In this document: piece after piece, positions 46,634 to 55,483 of the stretch
How positions within the stretch are numbered: the stretch's first letter is position 1
Layout of the letters: each line of letters starts with the position of its first letter
Origin: Geodermatophilus dictyosporus
Lineage (GTDB): Bacteria; Actinomycetota; Actinomycetes; Mycobacteriales; Geodermatophilaceae
Direction of reading: 5' to 3'
Length of the DNA: 64,000 nucleotides
Assembly (NCBI RefSeq): GCF_900115505.1
Contig: NZ_FOWQ01000001.1
Span: 248,001-312,000, forward strand
The notes under the pieces: generated by a model
What the model was told of the DNA's origin: nothing
The model's database searches: none
What the model saw: the letters and a program-made list of their open reading frames with translations, nothing else
Made by a program: the position numbers and the translations under genes

Positions 46634-47721
46634 CCGTCCAGGCCCCGCGCCACCGCGAGCACCTCGTCGGCGCCCAGGGAGCCGGCCACCGCGGTGACCA
46701 CGCCGTCCTCGACCCAGACCACGCCGGCGACCAGGCCGTCGCGCGAGGTGAGCACGGTGGCCGGTGCCCCGTCGACGTCGGCGGGCTCGCTGGTGGCCAG
46801 GCCGGCGGGCACCGGCAGCGGCAGCGTCGTCCCGGCGCCGCCGAAGCCCCGCAGCTGGGCGGCGAGGTCCTCGGGGATGCCGGGCAGGGACAGCAGGTAG
46901 TCGCGGGCGGTGGCGAACGGGATGCCCGACGACTCGCCGGTCGGGGCGCCCGCGCGGGCCACGACGAGGGCCGGCACGCCGTTGGCGCTCGGCCACACCG
47001 CGGCGACGCCGGGTCCGGCGGTCAGCCGGAACTGCCCGCCGTCGAGGCCCGGCGGCGGGGGCGGCAGCTGCTCGCCGGCCTCGGCGGCGGCCTGCGCCGC
47101 CTGCTCGGCGGAGAAGGTGAACACCGCGCTGATCCGGCCGCCGGCCTGGTACGACGGCTCGCCGGTGACGCCGCGCGGCAGCTCGGCCACCTCCGGCACG
47201 GACAGGCCGGTGGCCGCCTCCGCGGCGGCGGCGTCGGGCACCTCGCGGACGTCGGGTTCCTCGAGCACCTCCACCTCGCCGTACGCGGTGAGGTCGGGCA
47301 GCGCGACGAGGTCGGCCTGGGTGACCGTCACGGGCGCGACCTGCTCGGTGCGGAACACCTGCAGCCAGTCGCCGGCGGCGGCCACCCCACCGCCGGCGAG
47401 GACGACGACCACGCCGAGGCCGGCGACCAGCGGCCGGCGCAGCGCCCACCGCCGTCGGGGGGCGGCCGCCGGACGCGGGCGGCCGGCGGCGACGGCGGCG
47501 GACAGCCGGTGCCACGCGGCGTCGGTGCCCGTGCCGGCGGGGCCGCCGGTGCCCAGCGCGGCGGCCGCGGCCGTGGCGTCGCGCTGGGCGGCGGCCAGGC
47601 CGGAGAGGCAGGCCGGGCAGCCGGCGACGTGCTCGCGGTCGGCGTCGGCGACGCCGGCCGGCTCGTCGACGAGACGGCGCAGCGTGCCGTCGGAGGGGTG
47701 GCGCTCAGTGGTGCGGCGCAT
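46630..47721 (-). CDS. Membrane anti-sigma factor with zinc-finger-like motif
   Basis: 363 residues. The cytoplasmic N-terminus has a ZAS-type HVAGCPACLSG motif (residues 31-41); one membrane segment follows (PLVAGLGVVVVLAGGGVAAAG, about residues 97-117), and the outer part is about 240 residues with AELPRGVTGEPSYQAGG and DGAPATVLTSRDGLVAGVVWVEDG, as in DUF4367/MucB-like sensor regions. It should hold the sigma factor at the membrane and release it on an envelope signal. Its start overlaps the sigma gene end by 17 bases. Confidence 0.87.
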
Positions 47722-48214
47722 GGCGGGTCAGCTCCTCACGCAGGGCGGACTCGGCGCGGCGGACGGTGGTGCCGACGCTGCCGGGGGAGAGGTCGAGGGC
47801 GGCGGCGACCTCGGCGTAGCTGAGGCCGCTGTGCCGCAGGACGAGTGCGACGGCCTGCCGGCGGGGCAGGCGGGCCAGCGCCGCGCGGACGCGGCGCCGC
47901 TCGTCGCGGGTGACGACGTCGTCGGCGACGTCGGGTGCGGTGGGGTCGGGGGCGCCGGCGGCCTCCTCGCGGGTGGCCCGCCGGCGGTCGGAGCGCAGGT
48001 GGTTGAGCGCGGTGTGCGCCGCGGCGACGGCCAGCCACCCCGGTGCCTCCCCGGCCGGCACCGACGAGCGCGCGAAGGAGAGGAACACCTCCTGGGCGAC
48101 GTCCTCGGCGCGGTGCCGGTCACCCACCACGCGGGCGGCGACGGCGACCACCCGGGGCCAGGCCGTGCGGAAGACCTGCTCGAGGTCGGCCCGGACGGCG
48201 TCGCCTCCCGCCAC
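47705..48214 (-). CDS. ECF RNA polymerase sigma factor
   Basis: 169 residues. Sigma-2 (FRTAWPRVVAVAARVVGDRHRAEDVAQEVFLSFAR) and sigma-4 (LARLPRRQAVALVLRHSGLSYAEVAAALDLSPGSVGTTVRRAESAL) are complete. GTG at 48214 gives the normal ECF length; GGGAGG is 11 bases upstream, which is long, and an open frame runs to 48376. Upstream on the minus strand TGTCACATCC (48375-48366) may be part of an ECF-type promoter, not proven. It heads a five-gene overlapping operon and probably controls its own ABC exporter. Confidence 0.88.
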   Translation of the reverse strand: MAGGDAVRADLEQVFRTAWPRVVAVAARVVGDRHRAEDVAQEVFLSFARSSVPAGEAPGWLAVAAAHTALNHLRSDRRRATREEAAGAPDPTAPDVADDVVTRDERRRVRAALARLPRRQAVALVLRHSGLSYAEVAAALDLSPGSVGTTVRRAESALREELTRHAPHH

Positions 48215-48382
48215 GGTCCCGCCGTCCTCCCGTCGCGCCCGCCCGGCCGCCCGCCCGTCCGGCCCTCGCCGTCCCCCGCGGGACAGGACGGCCGGCGCCG
48301 CGGCCGCCGGTGCGCTCCCACCGTGCCCGATGATCCCCACGTCCTCGGAGCACCGCCGCGCCGGCGGATGTGACACGGCGGG

Positions 48383-49693
48383 TCAGGCGGGGCCGATCGT
48401 CCGGTCGAGGTAGTCGTTGCGGAAGGCCCCGCGCGGGTCGTACCGGCGGACGAGGTCGCGGAAGTCGGCCATCCGCGGGTAGCGCCGCTCGAGCTCCGCG
48501 GCGCCGGTGGTGAACAGCTTGCCCCAGTGCGGGCGGGCGCCGAGGGGGCGCAGCGCCTCCTCGACCTCGGGGAGCAGGGCGGTGACCGCGGGCTGGTCGG
48601 GCAGCCAGGTGAAGTGCAGCGCCAGCACGTCGCCGCCGTGCGCGGGGCTCAGCCACAGCTCGTCGGCGGCGACGGTGCGGATCTCGCCGACCTGCAGCAG
48701 CGGCGAGATGCGCCCGGCCAGCGAGCGCAGCGCCTCGCAGGCCGCCCGCGCGTGCTCGCGGGGGACGAAGTACTCGCTCTGCAGCTCCTCGCCCCGGCTG
48801 GGGGTGAACTCGGTGCGGAAGTGCGGCAGCCGCTCGTGCCACTCCCCGGGCAGGTCGAGCTGGTCGGTGAGGTTCTCCACCGGTGCGTCCGGCAGCATGT
48901 GGGTCGGCTCGGTCGCGGCGCGGGCGCCGAAGAAGTCCTCCGGGGCGACCTCGAGCTCGTCGGTGCGCGACTTGACGTACACCGAGGTCACCCGGTGCCA
49001 GTCGGTGAACACGCTGACGCTGTAGGCGGCGGCGGTGACCTCGTCGAGGTCGGCGAACAGCCGCTCCCACGTCAGCCCGAGGTAGGCGCTGGTGCGCACG
49101 CGGAAGGTCGGCTGCGTCCGCAGCAGGACCCGCGTGACGACGCCGAGCGCCCCGAGGTGCACCACCGCGCCGGGCAGGTCGGCGTCGTCCGGGCCGAGGA
49201 CCACGAGCTCGCCGTCGGACCGGACCAGCTCCAGGCCGGCGACCGACGTGCTCAGCGAGCCGTTGCGGTTGCCCGAGCCGTGGGTGCCGGTGGCGGTGGC
49301 CCCGGCGACGGTGATGTGGGGCAGGGAGGCCAGGTTGTGCAGCGCGCGCCCGTGGCCGGCCAGCTCCCGCACCAGCTCGCCGTAGCGCATCCCGGCCGGC
49401 ACCCGGATCAGGCCCGCGGCGTCGTCGACCTCGACGGGCAGCGCGAGGTCGTCGAGCAGCACGTGGTCGGCGGTGGTGTCGGCGATGTCGTTGAAGCAGT
49501 GCCGCGAGCCCAGCGCCTTGACCCGCTCGCTGCGGGCGACGACGTCCTGCACCTCGGCGACGGTCCGCGGCCGGTGCACCCGCCTGGCCCGGTAGGTGAG
49601 GTTGCCCGCCCAGGTGCGCAGCGGTGCGCCGACCGCGTCCTCCTGCGTGACCGTGGCGGGCTCCTCGGGGTGCGGCTGCTGGGGCGCGGCCAC
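48383..49693 (-). CDS. FAD-linked oxidase, alditol oxidase / aldonolactone oxidase type
   Basis: 436 residues. A PCMH-type FAD domain (about 20-190: VKALGSRHCFNDIADTTADHVLLDDL, where the histidine of GSRHCFN is the covalent flavin site in AldO-like enzymes; ASLPHITVAGATATGTHGSGN) is followed by the ALO domain (ending HWGKLFTTGAAELERRYPRMADFRDLVRRYDPRGAFRNDYL). It oxidises sugar alcohols or aldonolactones with oxygen, producing H2O2. GTG at 49693 lacks a clear ribosome site. No signal peptide, so cytoplasmic. Streptomyces AldO is the closest characterised type I can name. Confidence 0.87.
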   Translation of the reverse strand: MAAPQQPHPEEPATVTQEDAVGAPLRTWAGNLTYRARRVHRPRTVAEVQDVVARSERVKALGSRHCFNDIADTTADHVLLDDLALPVEVDDAAGLIRVPAGMRYGELVRELAGHGRALHNLASLPHITVAGATATGTHGSGNRNGSLSTSVAGLELVRSDGELVVLGPDDADLPGAVVHLGALGVVTRVLLRTQPTFRVRTSAYLGLTWERLFADLDEVTAAAYSVSVFTDWHRVTSVYVKSRTDELEVAPEDFFGARAATEPTHMLPDAPVENLTDQLDLPGEWHERLPHFRTEFTPSRGEELQSEYFVPREHARAACEALRSLAGRISPLLQVGEIRTVAADELWLSPAHGGDVLALHFTWLPDQPAVTALLPEVEEALRPLGARPHWGKLFTTGAAELERRYPRMADFRDLVRRYDPRGAFRNDYLDRTIGPA

Positions 49694-49707
49694 GCTACCC
49701 CCGCGGC

Positions 49708-50178
49708 TCAGCGGCCGAGGTGCGCCCGCAGGGCGGCGACCACCATGCGGTGGTCCTCGAGCTGCGGCAGCCCCGACACGACGACGACCCCGACCGGGCC
49801 GACCGAGCGCACCACCACCGGGAACGCGCCGCCGTGCGCGGCGTACAGCGCGGGATCCAGGCCCGTGCCCGCCTCGAAGGTCGTGCCGCGCTCGGCCCAC
49901 GTCTGCCGGACGTGCAGCGAGCTGTGCCCGAAGCGCTCGACCACCCGGGTCTTGCGCTCGATCCAGGAGGCGTTGTCCGGGGTGGCGCCGGTCAGCGCCG
50001 CGGAGAACAGCCGGTGGCCGGCGCGGCTGACCTCCACCGCGACCGGCGCTCCGGCGCGGCGCGCGGTGGCCACCAGCGCGGCGCCGACGTCCCAGGCGTC
50101 GTCGTTGGTGAAGGAGGTGAACTGCAGGGCGTCCTCCTCCGCGGCGAGCTCGGCCACGGACGGGAAGGGGGTGTCCAC
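49708..50178 (-). CDS. UPF0303 / heme-degrading (HbpS-like) family protein
   Basis: 156 residues. Profile of UPF0303 proteins: DALQFTSFTNDDAWDVGAALVATARR, PVAVEVSRAGHRLFSAALTGATPDNASWIERKTRVVERFGHSS, then YAAHGGAFPVVVRSVGPVGVVVVSGLPQLEDHRMVVAAL. The fold is that of HbpS/GlcG haem- or corrinoid-binding proteins; activity unknown. GTG at 50178 has AGGA upstream. It precedes the flavin oxidase on the same strand by 14 bases, so the two are probably co-transcribed. Confidence 0.87.
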   Translation of the reverse strand: MDTPFPSVAELAAEEDALQFTSFTNDDAWDVGAALVATARRAGAPVAVEVSRAGHRLFSAALTGATPDNASWIERKTRVVERFGHSSLHVRQTWAERGTTFEAGTGLDPALYAAHGGAFPVVVRSVGPVGVVVVSGLPQLEDHRMVVAALRAHLGR

Positions 50179-50193
50179 GGGGGCATCCTGGCC

Positions 50194-50240
50194 CACGCCA
50201 CGACACACGCCACGCCACGCCACGACCCACGCCACGACCC
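50194..50240. repeat. Low-complexity CACGCCACGAC repeat
   Basis: Irregular tandem copies of CACGCCACGA/CACGCC fill the divergent region between the UPF0303 gene and the alcohol dehydrogenase. The units are unequal and short, more like replication slippage than a functional array. Confidence 0.7.
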
Positions 50241-50368
50241 GACCACCCCCGGCCACGCACGGTGGGGACGCGCTCGGGCCGGCTGCGCCGGCGTCGGCGC
50301 GCACCTCCGGCCCGGCCGCCGGCCCGTAGCGTCCCGGCACCCGCCGGAGGAGGCGGGCGGGAGGTGCC

Positions 50369-51424
50369 GTGGCCGGGGACGAGGTCATGCGGGCGGCCCG
50401 CTTCGAGCAGGTGGGCCGGCCGCTGCGACTGCGGGAGGTCCCGGTGCCGCGGCCGGGCCCGGGCGAGGTGCTGGTGCGCGTGGCCGCGACGGGGCTGTGC
50501 GGGTCCGACGTGCACATCGCCGTGGAGGGCGTCACCCCGACGGCGTTCCAGCCCATCACGCTGGGCCACGAGATCGCCGGCACGGTCGCCGCGGTCGGCG
50601 AGGCGGTCACGGGCTGGGCGCCCGGCGGGCGGGTGTGCGTCTTCCCCGTGCTCTCCGACGGGACCTGCCGCACCTGCCTGCAGGGCCGCAGCGAGATCTG
50701 CCTCGACCGCCGGATCGTGGGCATCCACACCGACGGCGGTCTGGCCGAGTACGTCGTCGTGCCGGCCGGGAGCCTCGCCACCGTCCCGGACGCGATCCCG
50801 CTCGAGCAGGCCGCGATCTGCACCGACGCGGTCGTCACGCCGTTCCACGCGCTGGCCGACGTCGCCCGGCTCGCGGCCGGCGAGTCGGTCGCCGTCCTCG
50901 GTGTCGGCGGCCTGGGCCTGCACGCGGTGCAGGTCGCCCGGCTGGTCGGCGCCTCCCCGGTGGTCGCCGTCGACACCCGCCCGGCCCAGCTGCAGCGGGC
51001 GCTGCGGGCCGGCGCCGACGTGGCGGTCGACGCGACGCGGGAGTCCGTGGTCGACGCCGTGCTGGCCGCGACGGGCGGCACCGGCGTCGACGTGGCGGCG
51101 GAGTTCGTCGGCGCGCAGGTGACCATCGGGCAGGCCGTGGAGGCACTGTGCGTCGGCGGCCGGGCGGTGGTCGCCGGCCTGGGCGCCGACCCGATCACGG
51201 TGCTGCCGCCGACGCTCTTCGTGCGCCGGCAGCTCCAGTTGCTGGGGTCCTACGGCGGGACCCGGACGACGCTGCGGCGGGTGCTCGACCTCGTGGGTAC
51301 CGGCCGGCTCGACCTCGGCGGCTCCATCACCCACCGGTTCGCGCTCGACGACGCCGACGAGGCGCTGCGGACGCTGCACCGGCGGTCCGGTGACCCGCAG
51401 CGGGTCGTCGTCGTGCAGGGGTGA
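50369..51424 (+). CDS. Zinc-dependent alcohol dehydrogenase (MDR family)
   Basis: 351 residues. Catalytic zinc region ATGLCGSDVHIAVEG and GHEIAG, coenzyme loop VLGVGGLGLHAVQVARLVGA, and NAD-type acidic end VVAVDTRPAQ. The structural-zinc loop reads SDGTCRTCLQGRSEIC with only three cysteines, so the structural zinc may be absent or altered. GTG at 50369 follows GGGAGG by 4 bases; ATG at 50387 is an alternative that would drop six residues. It oxidises an alcohol or polyol; substrate unknown. A terminator-like hairpin follows. Confidence 0.87.
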   Translation: MAGDEVMRAARFEQVGRPLRLREVPVPRPGPGEVLVRVAATGLCGSDVHIAVEGVTPTAFQPITLGHEIAGTVAAVGEAVTGWAPGGRVCVFPVLSDGTCRTCLQGRSEICLDRRIVGIHTDGGLAEYVVVPAGSLATVPDAIPLEQAAICTDAVVTPFHALADVARLAAGESVAVLGVGGLGLHAVQVARLVGASPVVAVDTRPAQLQRALRAGADVAVDATRESVVDAVLAATGGTGVDVAAEFVGAQVTIGQAVEALCVGGRAVVAGLGADPITVLPPTLFVRRQLQLLGSYGGTRTTLRRVLDLVGTGRLDLGGSITHRFALDDADEALRTLHRRSGDPQRVVVVQG

Positions 51425-51426
51425 GG

Positions 51427-51475
51427 CGCCGCCCGCGGAGGTGAGCCGGACCGCGGCCCGCCCCCGCGGGCGGCG
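51427..51475. terminator. Hairpin after the alcohol dehydrogenase
   Basis: Exact 12-base arms CGCCGCCCGCGG (51427-51438) and CCGCGGGCGGCG (51464-51475) with a 25-base loop, directly after the stop codon. Confidence 0.55.
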
Positions 51476-51477
51476 GC

Positions 51478-51678
51478 TCAGACGCCGGCGGCCTGCGGCA
51501 CCGGTCCCGGCGACCATGACGGTCTCGTCCTGGACGCCGAAGCAGTCGTTGTGCGCGTACGCCCCGGCGAGCTGGTCCAGCGCCGTCTGCAGCGCCTCGA
51601 CGCTGGGCGCGCCACAGGCAGACGGCCCGGTCGACGTCCTGGGACGTCCCGGATCGTGTGGACGACTCCCACGTACAC
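51478..51678 (-). pseudogene. Decayed small gene (frameshifted/deleted)
   Basis: On the minus strand a GTG at 51678 with GGAGG 5 bases upstream starts VYVGVVHTIRDV, a plausible N-terminus; the frame then loses sense. In another frame, downstream bases 51500-51600 encode CGAPSVEALQTALDQLAGAY and AHNDCFGVQDETVMVAG, which looks like the coding C-terminus of the same protein. A frameshift with loss of about 25 residues between them would explain the pattern. The intact family appears to be a small (about 90-100 residue) alpha-beta barrel-like protein; function unknown. Confidence 0.4.
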
Positions 51679-51873
51679 GGTGACCTCCTCGGTGTGCTGC
51701 GTGCGGACCTGCGGTGGTCGGGGTCCGCGCCGCCGCCGGCCCGCGGGAGGGCCGAAGGGTCTCGCCGCGCCCCCGGTCGCGCGGCCTCGGTCGCGCGCGG
51801 CCGCGCCGCCGCGCAGGATCGTCGCGGGCCGGTGCACGGGCGCGCGTCCGGGCCGGCCGGGGAGGAGTCGGGG
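51679..51873. other. Intergenic region without recognised gene
   Basis: Together with the decayed gene and the hairpin this makes a 449-base stretch without an intact gene. I see only the ribosome site GGAGGAG of the aldolase gene at its right end, and no clear promoter. Confidence 0.5.
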
Positions 51874-52608
51874 ATGGCGACCAGCGAGGCCGACCTGCGG
51901 CGGCGGTGGGCCGGGGGAGAGCCCTGCCACGGCCTGTGGAGCCTGCTGCCCGGCGCGGTGACCGCCGAGGTGCTCGCGCGCTCCGGCGCCGACTACGTGG
52001 TGGTCGACCTGCAGCACGGTGCCGCGGCCGAGGCCGATCTGCCGGGTGTCGCGGCGGCGGTCACGGCCGCGGGCTCGGTGCCGCTGGTGCGCACCCGCAG
52101 CCCCGCCTTCCCCGACGTCGGCCGCCCGCTGGACCTCGGCGCCCGAGGCGTGATCGTGCCCAACGTGCGCGACGCCGCCCACGCCCGGGAGGTCGTCGCC
52201 GCGTGCCGGTACGCCCCCGCCGGCGGACGCTCGATCGGCCGGCTCTCCGGGGGCGCCGACCGGCCGCTCGTCATCGTGATGGTGGAGACCGCGACCGCGC
52301 TCGACGACCTCGACGCGGTGCTCGCCGTCGAGGGGCTCGACGGGGTGTACGTCGGCCCCGGCGACCTGTCCCTGTCGCTGGGGCTGACCGGGGAGGACCG
52401 GCGGGCGGAGCTGCGCGGCGTGCTGTCGTCGGTCGTCGCCCGCGCGGTCGCCGCGGGCGTGCCGGTGGGCGTGCACGCCCCCTCCGGCGAGGAGGCCGCC
52501 GGCTGGGCCGCCGAGGGCGCCACGATCGTCACGGTCGCCGTCGACGTCACCTCGCTGGGCGAGGCCGCGGCGCGCCACCTCGGGGCCGCCCGGGGCCGGA
52601 CGGGCTGA
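51874..52608 (+). CDS. HpcH/HpaI aldolase family protein
   Basis: 244 residues. Class II pyruvate-dependent aldolase fold: GLWSLLPGAVTAEVLARSGADYVVVDLQHG (substrate and metal region), GVIVPNVRDAAHAREVVAACRYAPAGGRSIG, metal-binding glutamate in VIVMVETATAL and aspartate in GLDGVYVGPGDLSLSLG. It cleaves 2-keto-4-hydroxy acids to pyruvate and an aldehyde, as in aromatic or sugar-acid catabolism. ATG has GGAGGAG upstream. Convergent with a small hypothetical gene. The specific substrate is unknown. Confidence 0.9.
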   Translation: MATSEADLRRRWAGGEPCHGLWSLLPGAVTAEVLARSGADYVVVDLQHGAAAEADLPGVAAAVTAAGSVPLVRTRSPAFPDVGRPLDLGARGVIVPNVRDAAHAREVVAACRYAPAGGRSIGRLSGGADRPLVIVMVETATALDDLDAVLAVEGLDGVYVGPGDLSLSLGLTGEDRRAELRGVLSSVVARAVAAGVPVGVHAPSGEEAAGWAAEGATIVTVAVDVTSLGEAAARHLGAARGRTG

Positions 52609-52643
52609 CCACCCGCCGCCCGGGTCGCGGCCGGCGCGGCAGG

Positions 52644-52961
52644 TCAGCGGCGCCGGCGGTCGACCCGGAGCACGGTGCCGTCGGCGGCGGCGAGGACGAC
52701 GAGGCGGCCGCGGCGGAAGTGGGTCCGCGACGGTGTCCGCTCGTCGGGGGTGGCGTCGTCGGGCGCGTCGAGGCACTCCTGGACGTCGGCGTCGGTCACC
52801 CGCATGCCCTCGGCGGCCTGCCGCGCGCCGCGGGTCATCCGCAGCGGGCCGGCCGGCTGCCGGTCCCGGTCACGCGCCGGAGGGGCGACCGGGGGGTCGG
52901 CGGGGTCGTGCGGCCCACCGGACGGCGGCGGGGCGAGGAAGACGAGGGCGGGTGCGCTCAC
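52644..52961 (-). CDS. Small hypothetical protein
   Basis: 105 residues. The N-terminal half is Pro/Ala/Arg-rich and probably disordered; the C-terminal half (MRVTDADVQECLDAPDDATPDERTPSRTHFRRGRLVVLAAADGTVLRVDRRRR region) resembles toxin-like DUF4258 proteins in layout: a helix followed by strands with an RGRLVVL core. GTG at 52961 has only a weak GGA upstream; an ATG inside (MTRGARQ, about residue 43) could be the real start. It lies alone between convergent and divergent neighbours. No antitoxin is next to it. Confidence 0.5.
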   Translation of the reverse strand: MSAPALVFLAPPPSGGPHDPADPPVAPPARDRDRQPAGPLRMTRGARQAAEGMRVTDADVQECLDAPDDATPDERTPSRTHFRRGRLVVLAAADGTVLRVDRRRR

Positions 52962-53229
52962 GCGGTCATCCAGACGTCGGGGGCGGAGGCCGGACGGCCG
53001 CTCCGCGGTGGGACGCCTCCCGGGCGCCCTCGCCGTCCCGGGCGCGTTGCGCCCGCGGCGGACGGTGCGGGCACCGGTGGCGTCCCGCACCCACCACGCT
53101 ACCCGCCCGGCCGCCGCGCCCGGTCCCCGCGCCGGGGTCCGGCGGCGGGGCCCGAGGGCCCTGACGGAGCGGGGCGGCTGCGGGCAGGGTGACGGGCAGG
53201 GACCAGGGAACGACCCGGGGAGGCCGACC

Positions 53230-54096
53230 ATGACCCGCCGTCTGCCGACGGCGACGCACCCCCTCACCGCGCTCGTCACCGGGGCGTCGTCGGGCATCGG
53301 CGCGGAGCTGGCCACCGCGCTGGCCGCCCGTGGGTGCGACGTCGTGCTGGTCGCCCGGCGCCGGGACCGGCTGGAGGCGCTGGCGCGCCGCCTGTCGGGG
53401 CTGGGCGTCCGGGCGCACGCGCTGCCCTGCGACCTGACCGACGAGGCCGCCCGCCGGGACCTGCCGCACGTCGTGGCCGACCTCGGGCTGGAGGTCTCGA
53501 TCCTGTGCAACGGCGCCGGGGTGGGCTTCGCCGGGGAGTTCGTCACCGTGCCCGACGAGCACCGGACCGCCGTCCTCCGGCTCAACGTGGAGGCCACCGT
53601 GGACCTGTGCGGGCACTTCGTGCCGGCCATGGTGCGGCGGCGCAGCGGCGCGGTGCTCACCGTCTGCTCGATGCTGAGCTTCGTGCCCATGCCGCGGATG
53701 GCCACGTACGCCGCCACCAAGGCCGCGCTGCTGTCGTTCACCGAGGCACTGCACGACGAGCTCCGCCCGCACGGGGTCGCCGTCACCGCGCTGTGCCCGG
53801 GGACGGTGCCCACCGAGTTCATGGAGCTGGCCGGCCTGGGCCCCGCGATCGGGCGGATGCCCGCCTGGGCCCTCGACGACGCCCGCCAGGTGGCCGAGCG
53901 GGGCCTGGACGCGCTGGCGCGCAACCGGCGCGTCGTCGTCCCGTCGGCGCTGTACCGGACGTCGGTGGCCTCGGCCCGGCTGCTGCCGCGCGCCGCCCTG
54001 TTCGGCCTGCTGCGCCGCGGCTCGCCGTTCCCGGCGCGGTGGCCGGGCGCCTCCGGCGTCCAGGCGCGCGAGACGGCGGCGCTGTCGGCGCCCTGA
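53230..54096 (+). CDS. Short-chain dehydrogenase/reductase (DltE-like)
   Basis: 288 residues. TALVTGASSGIGAELATALAARG at the N-terminus, CNGAGVGFAGEF in place of NNAG, serine in LTVCSMLSFVPMP and Tyr-x3-Lys in ATYAATKAALLSFTEAL. The SDR subgroup is the fatty-acyl/keto-reductase-like type found in mycobacteria (sadH-like), with a hydrophobic C-terminal end (SARLLPRAALFGLLRRG) that may touch membranes. ATG has GGGGAGG upstream. Substrate unknown; it precedes serA by about 170 bases. Confidence 0.87.
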   Translation: MTRRLPTATHPLTALVTGASSGIGAELATALAARGCDVVLVARRRDRLEALARRLSGLGVRAHALPCDLTDEAARRDLPHVVADLGLEVSILCNGAGVGFAGEFVTVPDEHRTAVLRLNVEATVDLCGHFVPAMVRRRSGAVLTVCSMLSFVPMPRMATYAATKAALLSFTEALHDELRPHGVAVTALCPGTVPTEFMELAGLGPAIGRMPAWALDDARQVAERGLDALARNRRVVVPSALYRTSVASARLLPRAALFGLLRRGSPFPARWPGASGVQARETAALSAP

Positions 54097-54268
54097 CCTG
54101 GGCGCACGGGCCGGGACCCGCCGTCCGGACGACGACCCGGAGCCCCCGGCGACGCCGACACGACGGACCGGGCACCGGGCCGCCGACGGTGATGGTCGAT
54201 CATCGGAGGCCAGCGCGGCCGGCACGCGGAGCTCCCTCGCCGGCCGCCCCGCTCCGAGGAGGACGTCG

Positions 54269-55483
54269 TTGGACAGGCGCAGAGCCCTGCTGCTGGAGAA
54301 CATCGACCCGGTGGCGGCCGAGCTGCTCCGGGCGGCCGGCTACGAGACCGAGTCGGTGCGCGGAGCGCTGGACGAGGACGACCTCGTCGCCGCGCTCGAC
54401 GGGGTCGAGGTGCTCGGCATCCGGTCGAAGACCCAGGTGACCGCCGACGTGCTGCGCCGGCGGCCCGGCCTGGCGGCGGTGGGCGCCTTCTGCATCGGCA
54501 CCAACCAGATCGACCTGCGCGCGGCCGCCGAGGCCGGCGTCGCGGTGTTCAACGCGCCGTACTCCAACACCCGCAGCGTGGTGGAGATGGCGATCGCGGA
54601 GATCATCATCCTGGCCCGGCGGCTGGTCGACCGGGACCGCGCGCTGCACGCCGGGACGTGGGACAAGTCGGCGTCCGGCAGCCACGAGATCCGCGGGCGG
54701 ACGCTGGGCATCGTCGGCTACGGCAACATCGGCAGCCAGCTGTCGGTGCTCGCCGAGGCCCTCGGGATGCGGGTGCTCTTCTACGACCTCGAGGACAAGC
54801 TCGCGCTGGGCAACGCGGAGCGCTGCGACACCCTCGAGGAGCTGCTCGAGCGGGCCGAGACCGTCACGCTGCACGTCGACGGGCGGGCCGGCAACGCGGG
54901 TCTCTTCGGCGCCGAGCAGTTCTCCCGGATGCGCCGGCGCAGCCTGTTCCTCAACCTCTCCCGCGGGTTCGTCGTCGACCACGAGGCGCTGCGCGACCAC
55001 GTCCTCAGCGGGCACGTCGCCGGGGCCGCCGTCGACGTCTTCCCCGACGAGCCGCGCGAGCAGGGCGACGCCTTCACCTCCGTGCTGCGCGGGCTGCCCA
55101 ACGTCATCCTCACGCCGCACGTCGGCGGGTCGACGCAGGAGGCGCAGCACGACATCGGGCGCTTCGTGGCCGGCAAGCTCGCCGACTACGCCGGCGCCGG
55201 GACGACGACGCTGAGCGTCAACCTGCCGACGGTGGCGCTGCACGGGTCGTCGGCCGCCCGGTTCGCGCTGCTGCACCGCAACGTGCCCGGCGTGCTGGCG
55301 CGCGTCGACGCCCTCGTCGGGGAGCACGGGCTCAACGTCGACGGCCAGGTGCTGGCCACCCGCGGCGAGCTCGGGTACGCGGTCACCGACGTCAGCGCGG
55401 CGCTGCCCCCGGACCTGCTGGCCGCGCTGCGGGCGCTGCCGGAGACCGTCCGGCTGATCACCGTCGGGACGCGTGCCGACTGA
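54269..55483 (+). CDS. serA: D-3-phosphoglycerate dehydrogenase
   Basis: 404 residues, short E. coli-like form rather than the long mycobacterial form. The NAD loop is GIVGYGNIGSQL (about residues 150-161), with substrate and catalytic residues in LNLSRGFVVD, DVFPDEP and LTPHVGGSTQEAQ; an ACT-type regulatory domain covers about 330-404 (FALLHRNVPGVLARVDALVGEHGLNVDGQ). It performs the first step of serine biosynthesis. The start is TTG at 54269, supported by GAGGAGG; no ATG or GTG lies nearby. It overlaps the next ABC gene by 11 bases. Confidence 0.93.
   Translation: MDRRRALLLENIDPVAAELLRAAGYETESVRGALDEDDLVAALDGVEVLGIRSKTQVTADVLRRRPGLAAVGAFCIGTNQIDLRAAAEAGVAVFNAPYSNTRSVVEMAIAEIIILARRLVDRDRALHAGTWDKSASGSHEIRGRTLGIVGYGNIGSQLSVLAEALGMRVLFYDLEDKLALGNAERCDTLEELLERAETVTLHVDGRAGNAGLFGAEQFSRMRRRSLFLNLSRGFVVDHEALRDHVLSGHVAGAAVDVFPDEPREQGDAFTSVLRGLPNVILTPHVGGSTQEAQHDIGRFVAGKLADYAGAGTTTLSVNLPTVALHGSSAARFALLHRNVPGVLARVDALVGEHGLNVDGQVLATRGELGYAVTDVSAALPPDLLAALRALPETVRLITVGTRAD

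Noticed and set aside
50194-50240. CACGCCACGAC repeats as a CRISPR array or regulator binding array
   Set aside because: Units are unequal, only a few bases long and lack spacers; low-complexity slippage is the simpler reading.
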